From positions 310,001 to 374,000 of the forward strand of contig NZ_CP034328.1 of the NCBI RefSeq assembly GCF_003940805.1: a DNA stretch of 64,000 nt. Reading direction: 5' to 3'. Source of the DNA: Tabrizicola piscis. Lineage in GTDB: Bacteria > Pseudomonadota > Alphaproteobacteria > Rhodobacterales > Rhodobacteraceae. Positions within the stretch are counted from its first letter, which is position 1. Each line of letters begins with the position of its first letter. The notes below the pieces were generated by a model. The model made no database searches and was not told where the DNA came from. It saw nothing but the letters and a program-made list of their open reading frames with translations. Below, one piece after another: positions 16,462-27,030 of the stretch. Made by a program: the position numbers and the translations under genes.

Positions 16462-17814
16462 CTACAGCGCCTCACGCAGGCGGCGCATGGTGTTGCGGAA
16501 CCGCGCCGCCACCGCATCGCGGGCAGGGTGGCGCCCGTCCGCGACGATGTGGCGGCCTGCCGACCACAGGTCAGTGACCAGACCATCGCACCCAGCGAAC
16601 AGGAAGGCATCCAGCAGGCTGTCGCCAGCAAAGCCGTCCAGCCGCAGGTCGCGCGTATCCAGCGCCAGAAGGTCCGCCCACAGGCCCGGCGCGATGGCCC
16701 CGCTGTCGCGCCCTGCCGCCTGCGCCCCACCTGCAGCAGCGCCATCCCACAGGAGCCGCCCGGTAGATCGCCCGGCATCGGCAATCACCGCTCGGCCCTT
16801 GTGCTGCAGGCGCTGGGAATATTCCAGCAGGCGCAGTTCCTCAGGCAATGAGATGCGGATATTGCTGTCCGTCCCCACCCCAAAGCTGCCCGCCGCAGCC
16901 AGCCAGCCCGGGCCATCGAAAATCCCGTCCCCCAGATTGGCCTCGGTGATCGGGCAGAGGCCCGCAACAGCCCCGGTACGCGCCAGCGCTGCCGTTTCCC
17001 CCGGTGTCATCTGCGTCGCGTGGATCATGCACCAGCGCCGGTCAAGCGGCAGGTTCGCCACCGCCCAATCCACCGGGCGCGCGCCCCATGCGCCCTGCAC
17101 TTCGGCGACTTCGGCCAGTTGTTCGGCGATGTGAATATGGACCGGCCCGCCCGGCCGCATTCCGGCCACCTGCGCCAGCCTGTCACGGCTGACGGCGCGC
17201 AAGCTGTGGGGGGCCACGCCCAGCACGGCATCAGGCATAGCGGCCAAGGCGCGTTCCGCCCCGCCCAACACTTTCGCATAAGTTTCCGGCGATGAGCTAA
17301 AGCGCAACTGCCCCCCAGACAGCGCCCGGCCATCAACCCCGCCCTGTTCATAGATCACCGGCAGATGCGTCAGGCCCAGCCCCACCGTGGCCGCTGCCGC
17401 CGCGACCCGCGCCGACATCTCGGCCGGATCGGCATAGGTGCCGCCCCCGGCGGGGTGGTGCAGGTAGTGAAACTCGCAGACCGTGGCAAAGCCCGCCTCG
17501 GCCATTTCCACCATGGCCTGCGCGGCGATCGCTTCAATATCCTCGGGCGAGAGGCGTTCAAGGAAGCGGTACATCAGCGCGCGCCAGGTCCAGAAACTGT
17601 CCTGCCCCGCCGTCCGGCCTTCGGTCATCCCGGCCATCGCCCGCTGAAAGGTGTGCGAATGCAGGTTGACCGGCGCTGGAAGCAGGCAACCATAGGCACC
17701 ATCCGGGACAGCGACACCCGTTTCAACCGCGGCGATCCGCCCGCCCTCAATCCGGATGCGAACATCCTTTGCCCAGCCATCAGGCAAAAGCGCGGTCTTG
17801 GCGTGCAGGATCAT
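16462..17814 (-). CDS. hutF: formimidoylglutamate deiminase
   Basis: A 450-residue amidohydrolase that converts N-formimino-L-glutamate to N-formylglutamate plus ammonia. Metal ligands are visible in NLHSHTFQRAMAGMTEGR (His-Ser-His), HIHIAEQLAEV, CMIHATQMTPGE and VGTDSNIRIS (Asp). The start ATG at MILHAKTALLPDG gives the family length. The much longer open frame upstream only runs antisense through hutI and is rejected. HutF implies the two-step route through N-formylglutamate, which needs HutG, not found in this window. Its promoter region is shared with the divergent hutI. Confidence 0.93.
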   Translation of the reverse strand: MILHAKTALLPDGWAKDVRIRIEGGRIAAVETGVAVPDGAYGCLLPAPVNLHSHTFQRAMAGMTEGRTAGQDSFWTWRALMYRFLERLSPEDIEAIAAQAMVEMAEAGFATVCEFHYLHHPAGGGTYADPAEMSARVAAAAATVGLGLTHLPVIYEQGGVDGRALSGGQLRFSSSPETYAKVLGGAERALAAMPDAVLGVAPHSLRAVSRDRLAQVAGMRPGGPVHIHIAEQLAEVAEVQGAWGARPVDWAVANLPLDRRWCMIHATQMTPGETAALARTGAVAGLCPITEANLGDGIFDGPGWLAAAGSFGVGTDSNIRISLPEELRLLEYSQRLQHKGRAVIADAGRSTGRLLWDGAAAGGAQAAGRDSGAIAPGLWADLLALDTRDLRLDGFAGDSLLDAFLFAGCDGLVTDLWSAGRHIVADGRHPARDAVAARFRNTMRRLREAL

Positions 17815-17824
17815 GGCGACTCGC

Positions 17825-17853
17825 TTGACAGAGATTATGTCTAGACATATTAG
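17825..17853 (+). promoter_or_regulatory. candidate sigma-70 promoter of hutIHU
   Basis: TTGACA (17825-17830, exact -35 consensus), a 17-base spacer, and TATTAG (17848-17853) as the -10 element, 34 bp before the hutI ATG. The spacer contains the palindrome TATGTCTAGACATA. On the other strand TTGATT, 16 bases and CATAAT form a candidate hutF promoter through the same palindrome. A bound repressor would thus block both directions. Confidence 0.55.
17836..17849. promoter_or_regulatory. 14-bp palindrome TATGTCTAGACATA, candidate HutC operator
   Basis: A perfect palindrome in the 72-bp gap between divergent hutF and hutI, inside both candidate promoters. GntR/HutC proteins bind such short dyads. 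Assignment to HutC rests on position and on hutC being in the same cluster. Confidence 0.6.
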
Positions 17854-17886
17854 CCAATCAATCAAGCATAACGCAAGGCCGTCCGG

Positions 17887-19069
17887 ATGCTGCTGACCCA
17901 TGCGACCCTCGCCACCATGATCGACGGATACGGGCTGATCCCCCATGCCGCCGTGGCGCTGGACGGGGACCGTATTGCCTGGGCCGGACCGATGGCAGAC
18001 CTGCCCCGCGCCTATGCCGTCACAGATGCGCTGCACTGCGGTGGCCGTCTGGTGACCCCCGGCCTGATCGACTGCCACAGCCATGCCGTCCACGCCGGAC
18101 ACCGCGCGGCCGAGTTTGAGCTGCGCCTGAACGGTGCCAGCTATGAGGAGGTTGCCCGCGCCGGGGGCGGCATCCTTTCGACCGTCACCGCCACCCGCTC
18201 CGCATCCGAAGATGACCTGCTGGCAAGCGCCCTGCGCCGCATTGACCAGATGATCGCCTCGGGTGCCACGACGGTTGAGGTGAAGTCCGGCTATGGCCTG
18301 ACGATAAAGGACGAGCTGAAGATGCTGCGCGCCGCGCGTCGGATCGGCGATTGCCGCCCGGTGTCTGTGCAGACCACCCATCTTGCGGCCCATGCCATCC
18401 CGCCAGACTACAAAGGCCGCGCAACGGCTTACATCGCTGAGATCGCCCTGCCCTCGCTGCGCGCCGCCCATGCGGAAGGTCTGGTTGATGCCGTGGATGC
18501 CTTCTGCGAAACGATTGCCTTTTCGGTGGACGACCTGCGCCCCCTTTTTGCCGAGGCCCGCGCCCTTGGCCTGCCCGTCAAGCTGCATGCCGAGCAGTTG
18601 ACCGATCAGCAAGGTGCCGCCTTTGCCGCAAGCCACGGCGCACTTTCGGCTGATCATCTGGAGTATCTGTCGCCCCAAGGCATCGCCGCGATGGCCGCTG
18701 CGGGCACCGTTGCCGTGATCCTGCCGGGGGCCTTCTACACCCTGCGCGAAACGCAAGCCCCCCCGGTCGCTGCCCTGCGCGCGGCGGGCGTGCCAATGGC
18801 GGTGGCAACCGACCTGAACCCCGGGTCGTCGCCCATGGCCTCGCTTCCCCTTGCGATGAACATGGCCTGCACCCTGTTCCGCCTGACGCCGGAAGAGGCG
18901 CTTTTGGGCACCACCGTCCATGCCGCCCGCGCGCTTGGGCTGGCCGACCGGGGCCGCATCGCGCCAGGGCTGCGCGCCGACCTGTGCATCTGGGACGCCG
19001 ACCACCCGGCGGAACTTGGCTACCGGATCGGCGCAACGCCGCTTCACCAACGCATCTTCGGAGGCCGAC

Positions 19070-19080
<11 letters not shown>
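17887..19080 (+). CDS. hutI: imidazolonepropionase
   Basis: A 397-residue amidohydrolase hydrolysing 4-imidazolone-5-propionate to formiminoglutamate, the third step of histidine breakdown. Visible family motifs: [20 protein letters not shown] (zinc His-x-His and substrate residues), [30 protein letters not shown] and [11 protein letters not shown]. Full length for HutI. Its 3' end carries the ribosome-binding site of hutH and overlaps hutH by 11 bp, so the two are translationally coupled. Confidence 0.95.
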
Positions 19081-20610
<1,530 letters not shown>

Positions 20611-20614
<4 letters not shown>

Positions 20615-20697
20615 AAAATATCCTCTGGGTGAGCCGAAGGGTTCGCCACAGGTTCAAGAAACATGAGGCTCGTGGGGGGCGAAGCGCCCCCGGGGTC
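20611..20697. repeat. intergenic repeat remnant with hairpin between hutH and hutU
   Basis: AAAAATATCCTCTGGGTGAG resembles the CCAAATATCC family head, and 20675-20691 forms a hairpin GGGGGCG-AAG-CGCCCCC. It occupies most of the 105-bp gap within the hut operon and could reduce read-through into hutU or protect an mRNA end. Confidence 0.5.
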
Positions 20698-20719
20698 TCC
20701 ACCAGCGATGGAGCCAGCC

Positions 20720-22405
20720 ATGACGAACCCCCGCCACAACCTGCGCGATGTCTATCCGCCGACCGGCACCGAAAAGACCTGCAAAAGCTGGCAGACTGAA
20801 GCCGCCATGCGGATGCTGATGAACAACCTGCACCCCGACGTGGCCGAAAACCCGCACGAGCTGGTGGTTTATGGCGGCATCGGTCGCGCCGCCCGGACGT
20901 GGGAGGATTTCGACCGCATCGTCGCGGGCCTGCAGGACCTTGAGGGCGACGAGACGCTGGTCGTCCAGTCCGGCAAGCCCATCGCCATCATCCGCACCCA
21001 TGCCGATGCCCCGCGCGTGCTGATCGCGAACTCCAACCTTGTGCCGCATTGGGCGACTTGGGCGCATTTCAACGAACTCGACCGCAAGGGGTTGATGATG
21101 TACGGCCAGATGACCGCCGGGTCCTGGATTTACATTGGAACCCAAGGCATTGTGCAGGGCACCTATGAAACCTTTGCCGAAGCCGGGCGCCAGCATTACG
21201 GCGGGTCGCTGACCGGCAAGTGGATTCTCACCGGCGGGCTTGGCGGCATGGGTGGGGCGCAGCCACTTGCCGCTGTCATGGCCGGTGCCTGCTGTCTGGC
21301 GGTGGAGGTGGACGAGACCCGCATCGATTTCCGCCTGCGCACCCGTTATGTCGACGCCAAGGCCCGGACGCTGGACGAAGCCCTTGCCATGATCGCCGAC
21401 TGGACCGCGAAGGGCGAGGCAAAGTCGGTCGGCCTGCTGGGCAATGCGGCCGAGGTGTTCCCCGAACTTCTGCGCCGGATGAAGGCAGGGGGCCCGCGCC
21501 CCGACATCGTGACCGACCAGACCAGCGCCCATGACCCCCTGCACGGCTACTGCCCACTCGGCTGGTCCGTCGCCGACTGGCGCGCCAAGCAAGAGACCAA
21601 CCCAGCCGAGGTGGAAACCGAAGCCCGCCACTCCATGCGCGCGCATGTCGAGGCGATGGTGGGCTTCTGGAACGCGGGCGTCCCGACGCTGGACTATGGC
21701 AACAACATCCGGCAGGTCGCGAAAGAGGAAGGGTTGGAAAACGCCTTCGCCTTCCCCGGTTTCGTGCCCGCCTACATTCGCCCCCTCTTCTGCAAGGGCA
21801 TCGGCCCGTTCCGCTGGGTGGCCCTGTCGGGCGACCCCGAGGATATCCGCAAGACCGACGCCGCGATGAAGCGGCTGTTCCCCGACAATGCCCATTTGCA
21901 CCGCTGGCTGGACATGGCCGGGGAACGGATCGCGTTTCAGGGCCTGCCCGCCCGCATCTGCTGGATCGGGCTGGGCGACCGGCACCGGGCGGGGCTGATG
22001 TTCAATGACATGGTAGCATCGGGAGAGCTGAAGGCCCCCATCGTCATCGGGCGCGACCACCTTGACTCCGGCTCCGTTGCCTCGCCCAACCGGGAAACCG
22101 AGGCGATGAAGGACGGGTCCGACGCCGTGTCCGACTGGCCGCTGCTGAATGCGCTGGTCAATACGGCCAGCGGGGCGACCTGGGTTTCACTGCATCATGG
22201 CGGCGGGGTCGGCATGGGCTTCAGCCAGCACGCCGGGGTGGTGATCGTCGCCGATGGCACACCCGAAGCGGCAAAGCGGCTGGAGCGGGTGTTGTGGAAT
22301 GACCCCGCCTCGGGTGTCTGGCGTCATGCGGATGCAGGCTATGACACCGCGATCCAATGCGCCAAGGATCACGGGCTGCGCCTGCCGGGGATTCTGGGGA
22401 ACTGA
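20720..22405 (+). CDS. hutU: urocanate hydratase
   Basis: A 561-residue NAD-dependent urocanase converting urocanate to imidazolonepropionate. Motifs: [15 protein letters not shown] near the N-terminus, the NAD-binding [30 protein letters not shown] with the family's conserved Cys, and the C-terminal [20 protein letters not shown] and [15 protein letters not shown]. The start at [14 protein letters not shown] follows a GGAG site; the longer frame runs into the repeat hairpin. It is the last hut gene here: only 5 bp separate it from a convergent unrelated gene, so hutG does not follow. Confidence 0.96.
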   Translation: MTNPRHNLRDVYPPTGTEKTCKSWQTEAAMRMLMNNLHPDVAENPHELVVYGGIGRAARTWEDFDRIVAGLQDLEGDETLVVQSGKPIAIIRTHADAPRVLIANSNLVPHWATWAHFNELDRKGLMMYGQMTAGSWIYIGTQGIVQGTYETFAEAGRQHYGGSLTGKWILTGGLGGMGGAQPLAAVMAGACCLAVEVDETRIDFRLRTRYVDAKARTLDEALAMIADWTAKGEAKSVGLLGNAAEVFPELLRRMKAGGPRPDIVTDQTSAHDPLHGYCPLGWSVADWRAKQETNPAEVETEARHSMRAHVEAMVGFWNAGVPTLDYGNNIRQVAKEEGLENAFAFPGFVPAYIRPLFCKGIGPFRWVALSGDPEDIRKTDAAMKRLFPDNAHLHRWLDMAGERIAFQGLPARICWIGLGDRHRAGLMFNDMVASGELKAPIVIGRDHLDSGSVASPNRETEAMKDGSDAVSDWPLLNALVNTASGATWVSLHHGGGVGMGFSQHAGVVIVADGTPEAAKRLERVLWNDPASGVWRHADAGYDTAIQCAKDHGLRLPGILGN

Positions 22406-22410
22406 CCGCG

Positions 22411-23031
22411 CTACCGTTCCATCGCACCTTTCCCAGCAAGGATGCGCGGGCGGGCCTTTTCGATGCGGGCAAAGCGGGTGGCGCTGGTCTTGGCACCTGA
22501 CAGCAGGATCACATAGCTTTTCTGCCGACCGGGGGTCAGGGCGTGGAACGCCTCGGCCAGGTCCGGGTCGGCATCAAGGGCGGTGACAAGCTCATCCGGC
22601 AGCTCAAGGTCTTCGTCGGCCTTGGGCGGGCGCAGGCCGGCGGCGGCATTGGCCATCGCCTCGGCCAGATAAGCGGCGATTGTGCTTTCCATATGGGCAG
22701 GCCCGGCGTTGTCAGTGAACCGCAGGCAATCGGCGTGGCGGGTGTTCGGGCCCTGCTTTTCCAGAACGCGCCCGGGGTCCTTCAGCAGGGCCGCGTCAAA
22801 AAAGGTCAGCCGGAAATCCCCCCGAAAGGCCCCGATGATCGCGACATTGCGGCCTGCGTGCATGTAACAGGGATGGCCCCATTTCACGGTTTCCTGCAGC
22901 TCGGCAGCAAGGCAGATCCGCCGAAGCCCGGCCAGGCCCGAGGCCCATTGGCGGGTCGAGCAATCGGGGGTGGCAAAGCGGTCGCATCGACCGCAGCCAT
23001 GGGTAAAGAAATCCTCGATCTCTGTGATCAT
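22411..23031 (-). CDS. YdeI/OmpD-associated family protein with DUF1801 domain
   Basis: A 206-residue protein. The N-terminal part (about 30-110) has the DUF1801-like pattern LQETVKWGHPCYMHAGRNVA and FRGDFRLTFFDAALLKDP. The C-terminal part (about 140-206) has the YdeI signature DLELPDELVTALDADPDLAE, AFHALTPGRQKSYVI and a basic helix. Such proteins are linked to peptide or bacteriocin tolerance in some bacteria, but the mechanism is unknown. The N-terminus is Cys-rich (HGCGRCDRF and DCS), which could bind a metal. It shares no operon with hutU, which converges on it. Confidence 0.8.
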   Translation of the reverse strand: MITEIEDFFTHGCGRCDRFATPDCSTRQWASGLAGLRRICLAAELQETVKWGHPCYMHAGRNVAIIGAFRGDFRLTFFDAALLKDPGRVLEKQGPNTRHADCLRFTDNAGPAHMESTIAAYLAEAMANAAAGLRPPKADEDLELPDELVTALDADPDLAEAFHALTPGRQKSYVILLSGAKTSATRFARIEKARPRILAGKGAMER

Positions 23032-23066
23032 CGGCTTCCCCTATGCTTTGGCCCGATGGACGACCC

Positions 23067-23993
23067 TCAGTCGCGCCAGATCGGGTTCGACCAGGCCCGC
23101 TTGCCCGCAGCGTCAACGACCGCGACTCTGACCCAAGGGGAGCCGTTCAGCCGTGCCAGTGGCACTTCGGCGCGGGTCATGCTGTGGCCATGCACCGCCT
23201 TGGCCCCGGTGCCATGCCCCATCGCCATGGCGGAAACGACGGCCGAGCTTTCGATCACCACATGGTCGCCCTCCAGCCGCACATCGTGCAGCAGCGGCCC
23301 TTGCGAGGAATAGAACGCCCCCGCCTTCAGCGCCGCAAGCAAGGCTTCGGGGGTGTTTTCCAGCGCCTTGACCATGACCCAGCCGCCGAAATGGTCCGGC
23401 TCGGAAAAATGCGCATCGTCAGTGGCGATCAGCGACAGCTTGCGCCCCTCGGTCAGCAAGAGGTCGGCGATGGCAAAGCCGTCCGGGCGGTCGCATCCGG
23501 TGGCGCAGCCGTGGTTATAGACCTCAACCGCGTGGGCGGCGGTGATGCTGCGGGCATCGGCGAGCGTCAGGCCCGACCATTGCGGATGCGCCACGGCCAC
23601 AAAGGCCCCGGCGGCCACGGCGCGGGCGGCAATTTCGGGCCCGGTTTCCTGCCCGGGCTTCGGAAGGAAATCGGGGCTGTCCGGGGGGGTGAAATCCGGC
23701 GGAAGACCGACGGCAAGGATATGCCAAAGCTCACCATTCGCCATCGCGCCCGAGTGAAGCTCGGCGCCAAGGATGGTGGTGAAGCTGTTGGTGCGGAAGG
23801 GCACGGTGTCAACGATGGGATAGCCGTAGGACCCGATGAAATGATCGGTCAGGGCGAGGAAGTCATAGCCTTCGGCACGATAGCGACGGCAGACCTCCTC
23901 CGGGGGAAGGACGCCGTCCGATCGGGTGGAATGGGTGTGCAGATTGCCGCGCCAGAATTGGCCGGCGGCGGTAAAGGCAAGCGGGCGGGTCAT
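23067..23993 (-). CDS. PHP-domain phosphoesterase-like protein
   Basis: A 308-residue protein with the PHP metal-binding motifs: NLHTHSTRSDGVLPPEEVC (His-x-His and Asp), DFLALTDHFIG, AELHSG, VAVAHPQWSGL and the DDAH in SLIATDDAHFSEPDHFGG. The PHP domain spans about 10-230; the rest resembles an accessory beta domain. PHP proteins hydrolyse phosphoesters with two or three metal ions; the substrate here is unknown. The start at MTRPLAFTAAGQFW follows AAAGGA; the longer frame runs into the intergenic region. Divergent from the SqrR-like gene, 186 bp away. Confidence 0.85.
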   Translation of the reverse strand: MTRPLAFTAAGQFWRGNLHTHSTRSDGVLPPEEVCRRYRAEGYDFLALTDHFIGSYGYPIVDTVPFRTNSFTTILGAELHSGAMANGELWHILAVGLPPDFTPPDSPDFLPKPGQETGPEIAARAVAAGAFVAVAHPQWSGLTLADARSITAAHAVEVYNHGCATGCDRPDGFAIADLLLTEGRKLSLIATDDAHFSEPDHFGGWVMVKALENTPEALLAALKAGAFYSSQGPLLHDVRLEGDHVVIESSAVVSAMAMGHGTGAKAVHGHSMTRAEVPLARLNGSPWVRVAVVDAAGKRAWSNPIWRD

Positions 23994-24149
23994 TGCGGTG
24001 GCAGTCCTTTTGCAAAGGGGTCCAGAGGGTTGCATTCCGGGCGGCAAAGGGTGCCCGGAAGGACATATTCTGTTAGGCAAATCCTTGCCTTTTTGGCGGG
24101 TTTTGAGCAAGGCCCCTCTCGCCAGACCAAAAAAGACATGTTAGTGTAA

Positions 24150-24168
24150 ATACAATCTGTAGTTGTAT
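24150..24168. promoter_or_regulatory. inverted repeat ATACAA-N7-TTGTAT upstream of the ArsR-family gene
   Basis: Perfect 6-base arms centred about 20 bp before the ATG of the ArsR-family regulator, overlapping a TACAAT -10-like element. ArsR proteins usually repress their own promoter, so this is the natural operator candidate. Confidence 0.6.
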
Positions 24169-24179
24169 GGGGTGTGATC

Positions 24180-24530
24180 ATGTCGCTTGATCAATTGGGC
24201 TTGGGTTCCGTCGAAATCGTAGATTCCCACGCATCACTTTCCAGACTTATGTCACAGCACAGCGCCGATGCATCGGCCTTTCTCAAGGCGGTCAGCCATG
24301 AGGGAAGGTTGCTGATCCTGTGCCATCTGGCCGAGGGTGAGCGGTCGGTGACGGAACTGGAACGCATGCTTGACCTGCGGCAGGCGGCGGTCAGCCAGCA
24401 ACTGGCGCGACTGCGGCTTGAAGGGTTGGTCCACACCCGGCGCGAGGGGAAGGCGATCTTCTATTCGATCCAGGACCCCAAGGTGCTGCGGCTGGTCAGG
24501 CTGCTGCATGACATGTATTGCGAGATCTGA
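24180..24530 (+). CDS. ArsR-family repressor, SqrR/BigR-like (two-Cys sulfur sensor)
   Basis: A 116-residue winged-helix protein: FLKAVSHEGRLLILCHLAEG, then the recognition helix region LRQAAVSQQLARLRLEGLV and the wing HTRREGKAIFYSI. It lacks the CxC metal site of ArsR/SmtB. Instead it has two cysteines, Cys48 (LILCHL) and Cys114 (DMYCEI), 66 residues apart. SqrR (Cys41/Cys107) and BigR, which sense persulfides by linking such a pair, have the same spacing. No sulfide-oxidation gene is adjacent, so it may act in trans, as SqrR does. A GTG two codons upstream is an alternative start. Confidence 0.8.
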   Translation: MSLDQLGLGSVEIVDSHASLSRLMSQHSADASAFLKAVSHEGRLLILCHLAEGERSVTELERMLDLRQAAVSQQLARLRLEGLVHTRREGKAIFYSIQDPKVLRLVRLLHDMYCEI

Positions 24531-24533
24531 CAT

Positions 24534-25256
24534 CTAGCCACGGCCCAGAAAGGGCATGTCGCGCGCCATGATGGTGACGAAGGGCGTGTTGACCTCCAGC
24601 GGCAGGTTGGCCATGTGCAGCACCATCTGCGCGACGTGATCGACGTCCATCACCGGCTCGGCGCGGATGCTGCCATCGGCTTGCGGCACGCCCTGCTGAA
24701 AGCGGGCGGCCATGTCGGTCAGGGCATTGCCAATGTCGATCTGGGCGCAGGCGATGTCAAAGGCGCGGCCGTCCAGCGCCAGCGTGCGGGTCAGGCCGGT
24801 CACGGCATGCTTCGACATGGTGTAAGGCGCCGAACCCGGGCGCGGCGCATGGGCGGAAATCGAGCCGTTGTTGATGATGCGCCCGCCGCGCGGGGTCTGG
24901 CGGCGCATCAGGCCAAAGGCGGCGCGGGCGCAAAGGAACATGCCGGTGATATTGGTGCGGCTGACCTCAAGCCACTGATCGACGGGGATTTCGTCGATGG
25001 GCGCGGCAGGGGCCGAGATGCCGGCGTTGTTGAACAGCACATCCAGGCGGGAAAGCTGGGCAAAAGCCGCTTCGACCCCGGCAGGATCGCCCACGTCGCA
25101 GGCGATGATGCGCGCGGCGTGGCCGCCTGCGGTTTCCTTTAGCGCCTCGGCACGGCGACCCAGCAGGGTGACCTCCCACCCTGCGTTCAGAAAGACGCGG
25201 GCGGTGGCGCGGCCGATGCCGGCGCCGGCACCGGTGATCAGGATGGATCGGGTCAT
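24534..25256 (-). CDS. short-chain dehydrogenase/reductase
   Basis: A 240-residue classical SDR with TGAGAGIGRATA (cofactor), LFNNAGIS (structural NNAG), and the Ser-Tyr-Lys triad in NNGSISAHAPRPGS and YTMSKHA. Full length for the family. The ATG overlaps the stop of the upstream glycosyltransferase gene (ATGA), so they form a two-gene operon. The substrate cannot be inferred; the pairing with a glycosyltransferase may hint at sugar or lipid modification. Confidence 0.87.
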   Translation of the reverse strand: MTRSILITGAGAGIGRATARVFLNAGWEVTLLGRRAEALKETAGGHAARIIACDVGDPAGVEAAFAQLSRLDVLFNNAGISAPAAPIDEIPVDQWLEVSRTNITGMFLCARAAFGLMRRQTPRGGRIINNGSISAHAPRPGSAPYTMSKHAVTGLTRTLALDGRAFDIACAQIDIGNALTDMAARFQQGVPQADGSIRAEPVMDVDHVAQMVLHMANLPLEVNTPFVTIMARDMPFLGRG

Positions 25257-26932
25257 GGGATGTCCTCCAGAAAGTGATATTTGGCCAGCCACAGCGTGGC
25301 CCGCGCAATGGTGTGGGGATGAAGGCCGGTCTGGGCTGCAACCTCGGCCAGGGTCGCGCCGCCCGGGCCGGCAGCGGCATGGGCGGCAAGGATGGCTTGC
25401 AGGCGGGCGGGATCGTCGATCAACCGGTTGAAGGCATCATAGCGGCGCAGCGCAAAGGTGGTCGCCACGTCCGGCCGCGGACCGGTGTCGACCGCGCGCA
25501 GGCGACGGGTCGCCCGATCCGGCGCAGGCTGGCTGGGGTAGGCTTCGAACATCACATCGGGCGCAGGGCCGGTGGGCAGGCGGGCGGGGTTCGCCTTGGC
25601 CGGTCTGGCGTTGGCGCGGGCATGGGCCAGCATCGCCGCCTGTTCCCCCCAAAGCGCCTGCATCTGCGGGATGACCACCGACCAGTCATAAAGCGCCCGC
25701 ACACGCGCCTGACCGGCCGCCCCCATACGGGCGCGAAGTTCCGCATCGCTCGCCAGTGTCACCAGCGCGCGGGTCAGGGCGGGCACGTCGATCCGGGTCA
25801 ACGCCGACATCTGGGACAGGTACTGCAGATAGCTGTCGGTGCCGCCAAGGTGGCGCAGGCTGATATAGGTCGCCTCCCCCTCACGCGGCATTTCGGTGGG
25901 GATGCGGATACCGGTTTCGGGCGGGACGGTATCTTTCATCCCATCCCAGTCCGAAACGATCACGGGCAGGCCCGCTGCCATCGCCTCGATGGGCGCAAGG
26001 CCGAAGGTTTCCTGCAGATTGTCGATCGGAAAGACGAAAATGTCGCTGCCGGACAGCGCGGCCTTGCGTTCGGCGGCCAGCCCGCCGTCAAGCAGGTGAT
26101 AGCCCACCGAAGGCATCAGCGCCTGCGCGGCAGTCGCGAAAGCCGGGCTCCACGACGGGTCCCGGAACACGCCGCAAAGGATCAGGTGAAAGCGTCCGCC
26201 CCGGGCGGCAAGGGCGGGGGCGGCAGCCTCAAGCGCCAGAAACAACGGCAGGGGATCGAACTTTTCATCCGGGGTCAGCCGGGCAATGCAGGACACCGCG
26301 ATGTCCTCTGGCCCCATAACAAGCCGGAGGCGCAAGGCAGCACCGGCGGCAGGATCGGGGCGGAAGTCGTCACACTGCACCCCCAGCGGGATCATCGGCA
26401 GCAGGGGCCGGGCGGGAAGGATCGCTCCGGGAAAGCGGGTGGCCAAATGATCCTCGGCCAGTTCCATCAACCGCGTCAGCGACTGCTGCACCGCGCGGGA
26501 AGTGCAGATGACTGCGTCCCACGGCATCTGCGGGGCGCTGCGCATGTCGAAGACTGTTTGCATCACCGCTTGGGTGGCCGTGGTGTGGGTGATCCCGCAC
26601 AAGGCCCATGCCGCAGCCCCATGCGGAGCACGGCGCCAGAATTCTTGCGGCGGCGGCGGTGCGGGGTACGAGACCACTTCGACCGGGTGCAGGCGCGAAG
26701 GCGCGTCCAACCGCACGGCACGCAAGGGTTGGCTGACCCCGCTGGCCTTGGCCATGTCGGCAAAGGCGCGGTGATCGGCGGTGGCATGGGCAAGACTGAC
26801 GAATTCATCAACCTCTGCATGCGCAAAGAACCCGCGCAGAAAGCTCATCCCGGCGACGCGGCGGCCGTTCAACCCCTTTGCAGGGTCATAGCCGTCGGCG
26901 ACAAACCAGATCGCGGCATTTGGGCCTGGCAT
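25253..26932 (-). CDS. glycosyltransferase, GT4-like
   Basis: A 559-residue protein. The region around 185-400 has the retaining GT-B pattern: VSCIARLTPDEKFDPLPLFL, then SDIFVFPIDNLQETFGLAPI and EAMAAGLPVIVSDWDGMKD, the family's donor-sugar E-x7-E type motif. Residues 1-180 form the acceptor domain, and the last 90 residues look like a separate helical domain with a winged-helix flavour (GGATLAEVAAQTGLHPHTIA). The sugar and acceptor are unknown. It is coupled to the SDR downstream by a 4-bp overlap. Confidence 0.83.
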   Translation of the reverse strand: MPGPNAAIWFVADGYDPAKGLNGRRVAGMSFLRGFFAHAEVDEFVSLAHATADHRAFADMAKASGVSQPLRAVRLDAPSRLHPVEVVSYPAPPPPQEFWRRAPHGAAAWALCGITHTTATQAVMQTVFDMRSAPQMPWDAVICTSRAVQQSLTRLMELAEDHLATRFPGAILPARPLLPMIPLGVQCDDFRPDPAAGAALRLRLVMGPEDIAVSCIARLTPDEKFDPLPLFLALEAAAPALAARGGRFHLILCGVFRDPSWSPAFATAAQALMPSVGYHLLDGGLAAERKAALSGSDIFVFPIDNLQETFGLAPIEAMAAGLPVIVSDWDGMKDTVPPETGIRIPTEMPREGEATYISLRHLGGTDSYLQYLSQMSALTRIDVPALTRALVTLASDAELRARMGAAGQARVRALYDWSVVIPQMQALWGEQAAMLAHARANARPAKANPARLPTGPAPDVMFEAYPSQPAPDRATRRLRAVDTGPRPDVATTFALRRYDAFNRLIDDPARLQAILAAHAAAGPGGATLAEVAAQTGLHPHTIARATLWLAKYHFLEDIP

Positions 26933-27030
26933 CGGGGTCTCTTGCGGTTGGGGACAGTGCCTGCACCGAAGCGGCCCTGACGAAAAGCCCTGCCATGGTT
27001 AGGGGGACACGGGGCTGGCGTAAAGGCCGA

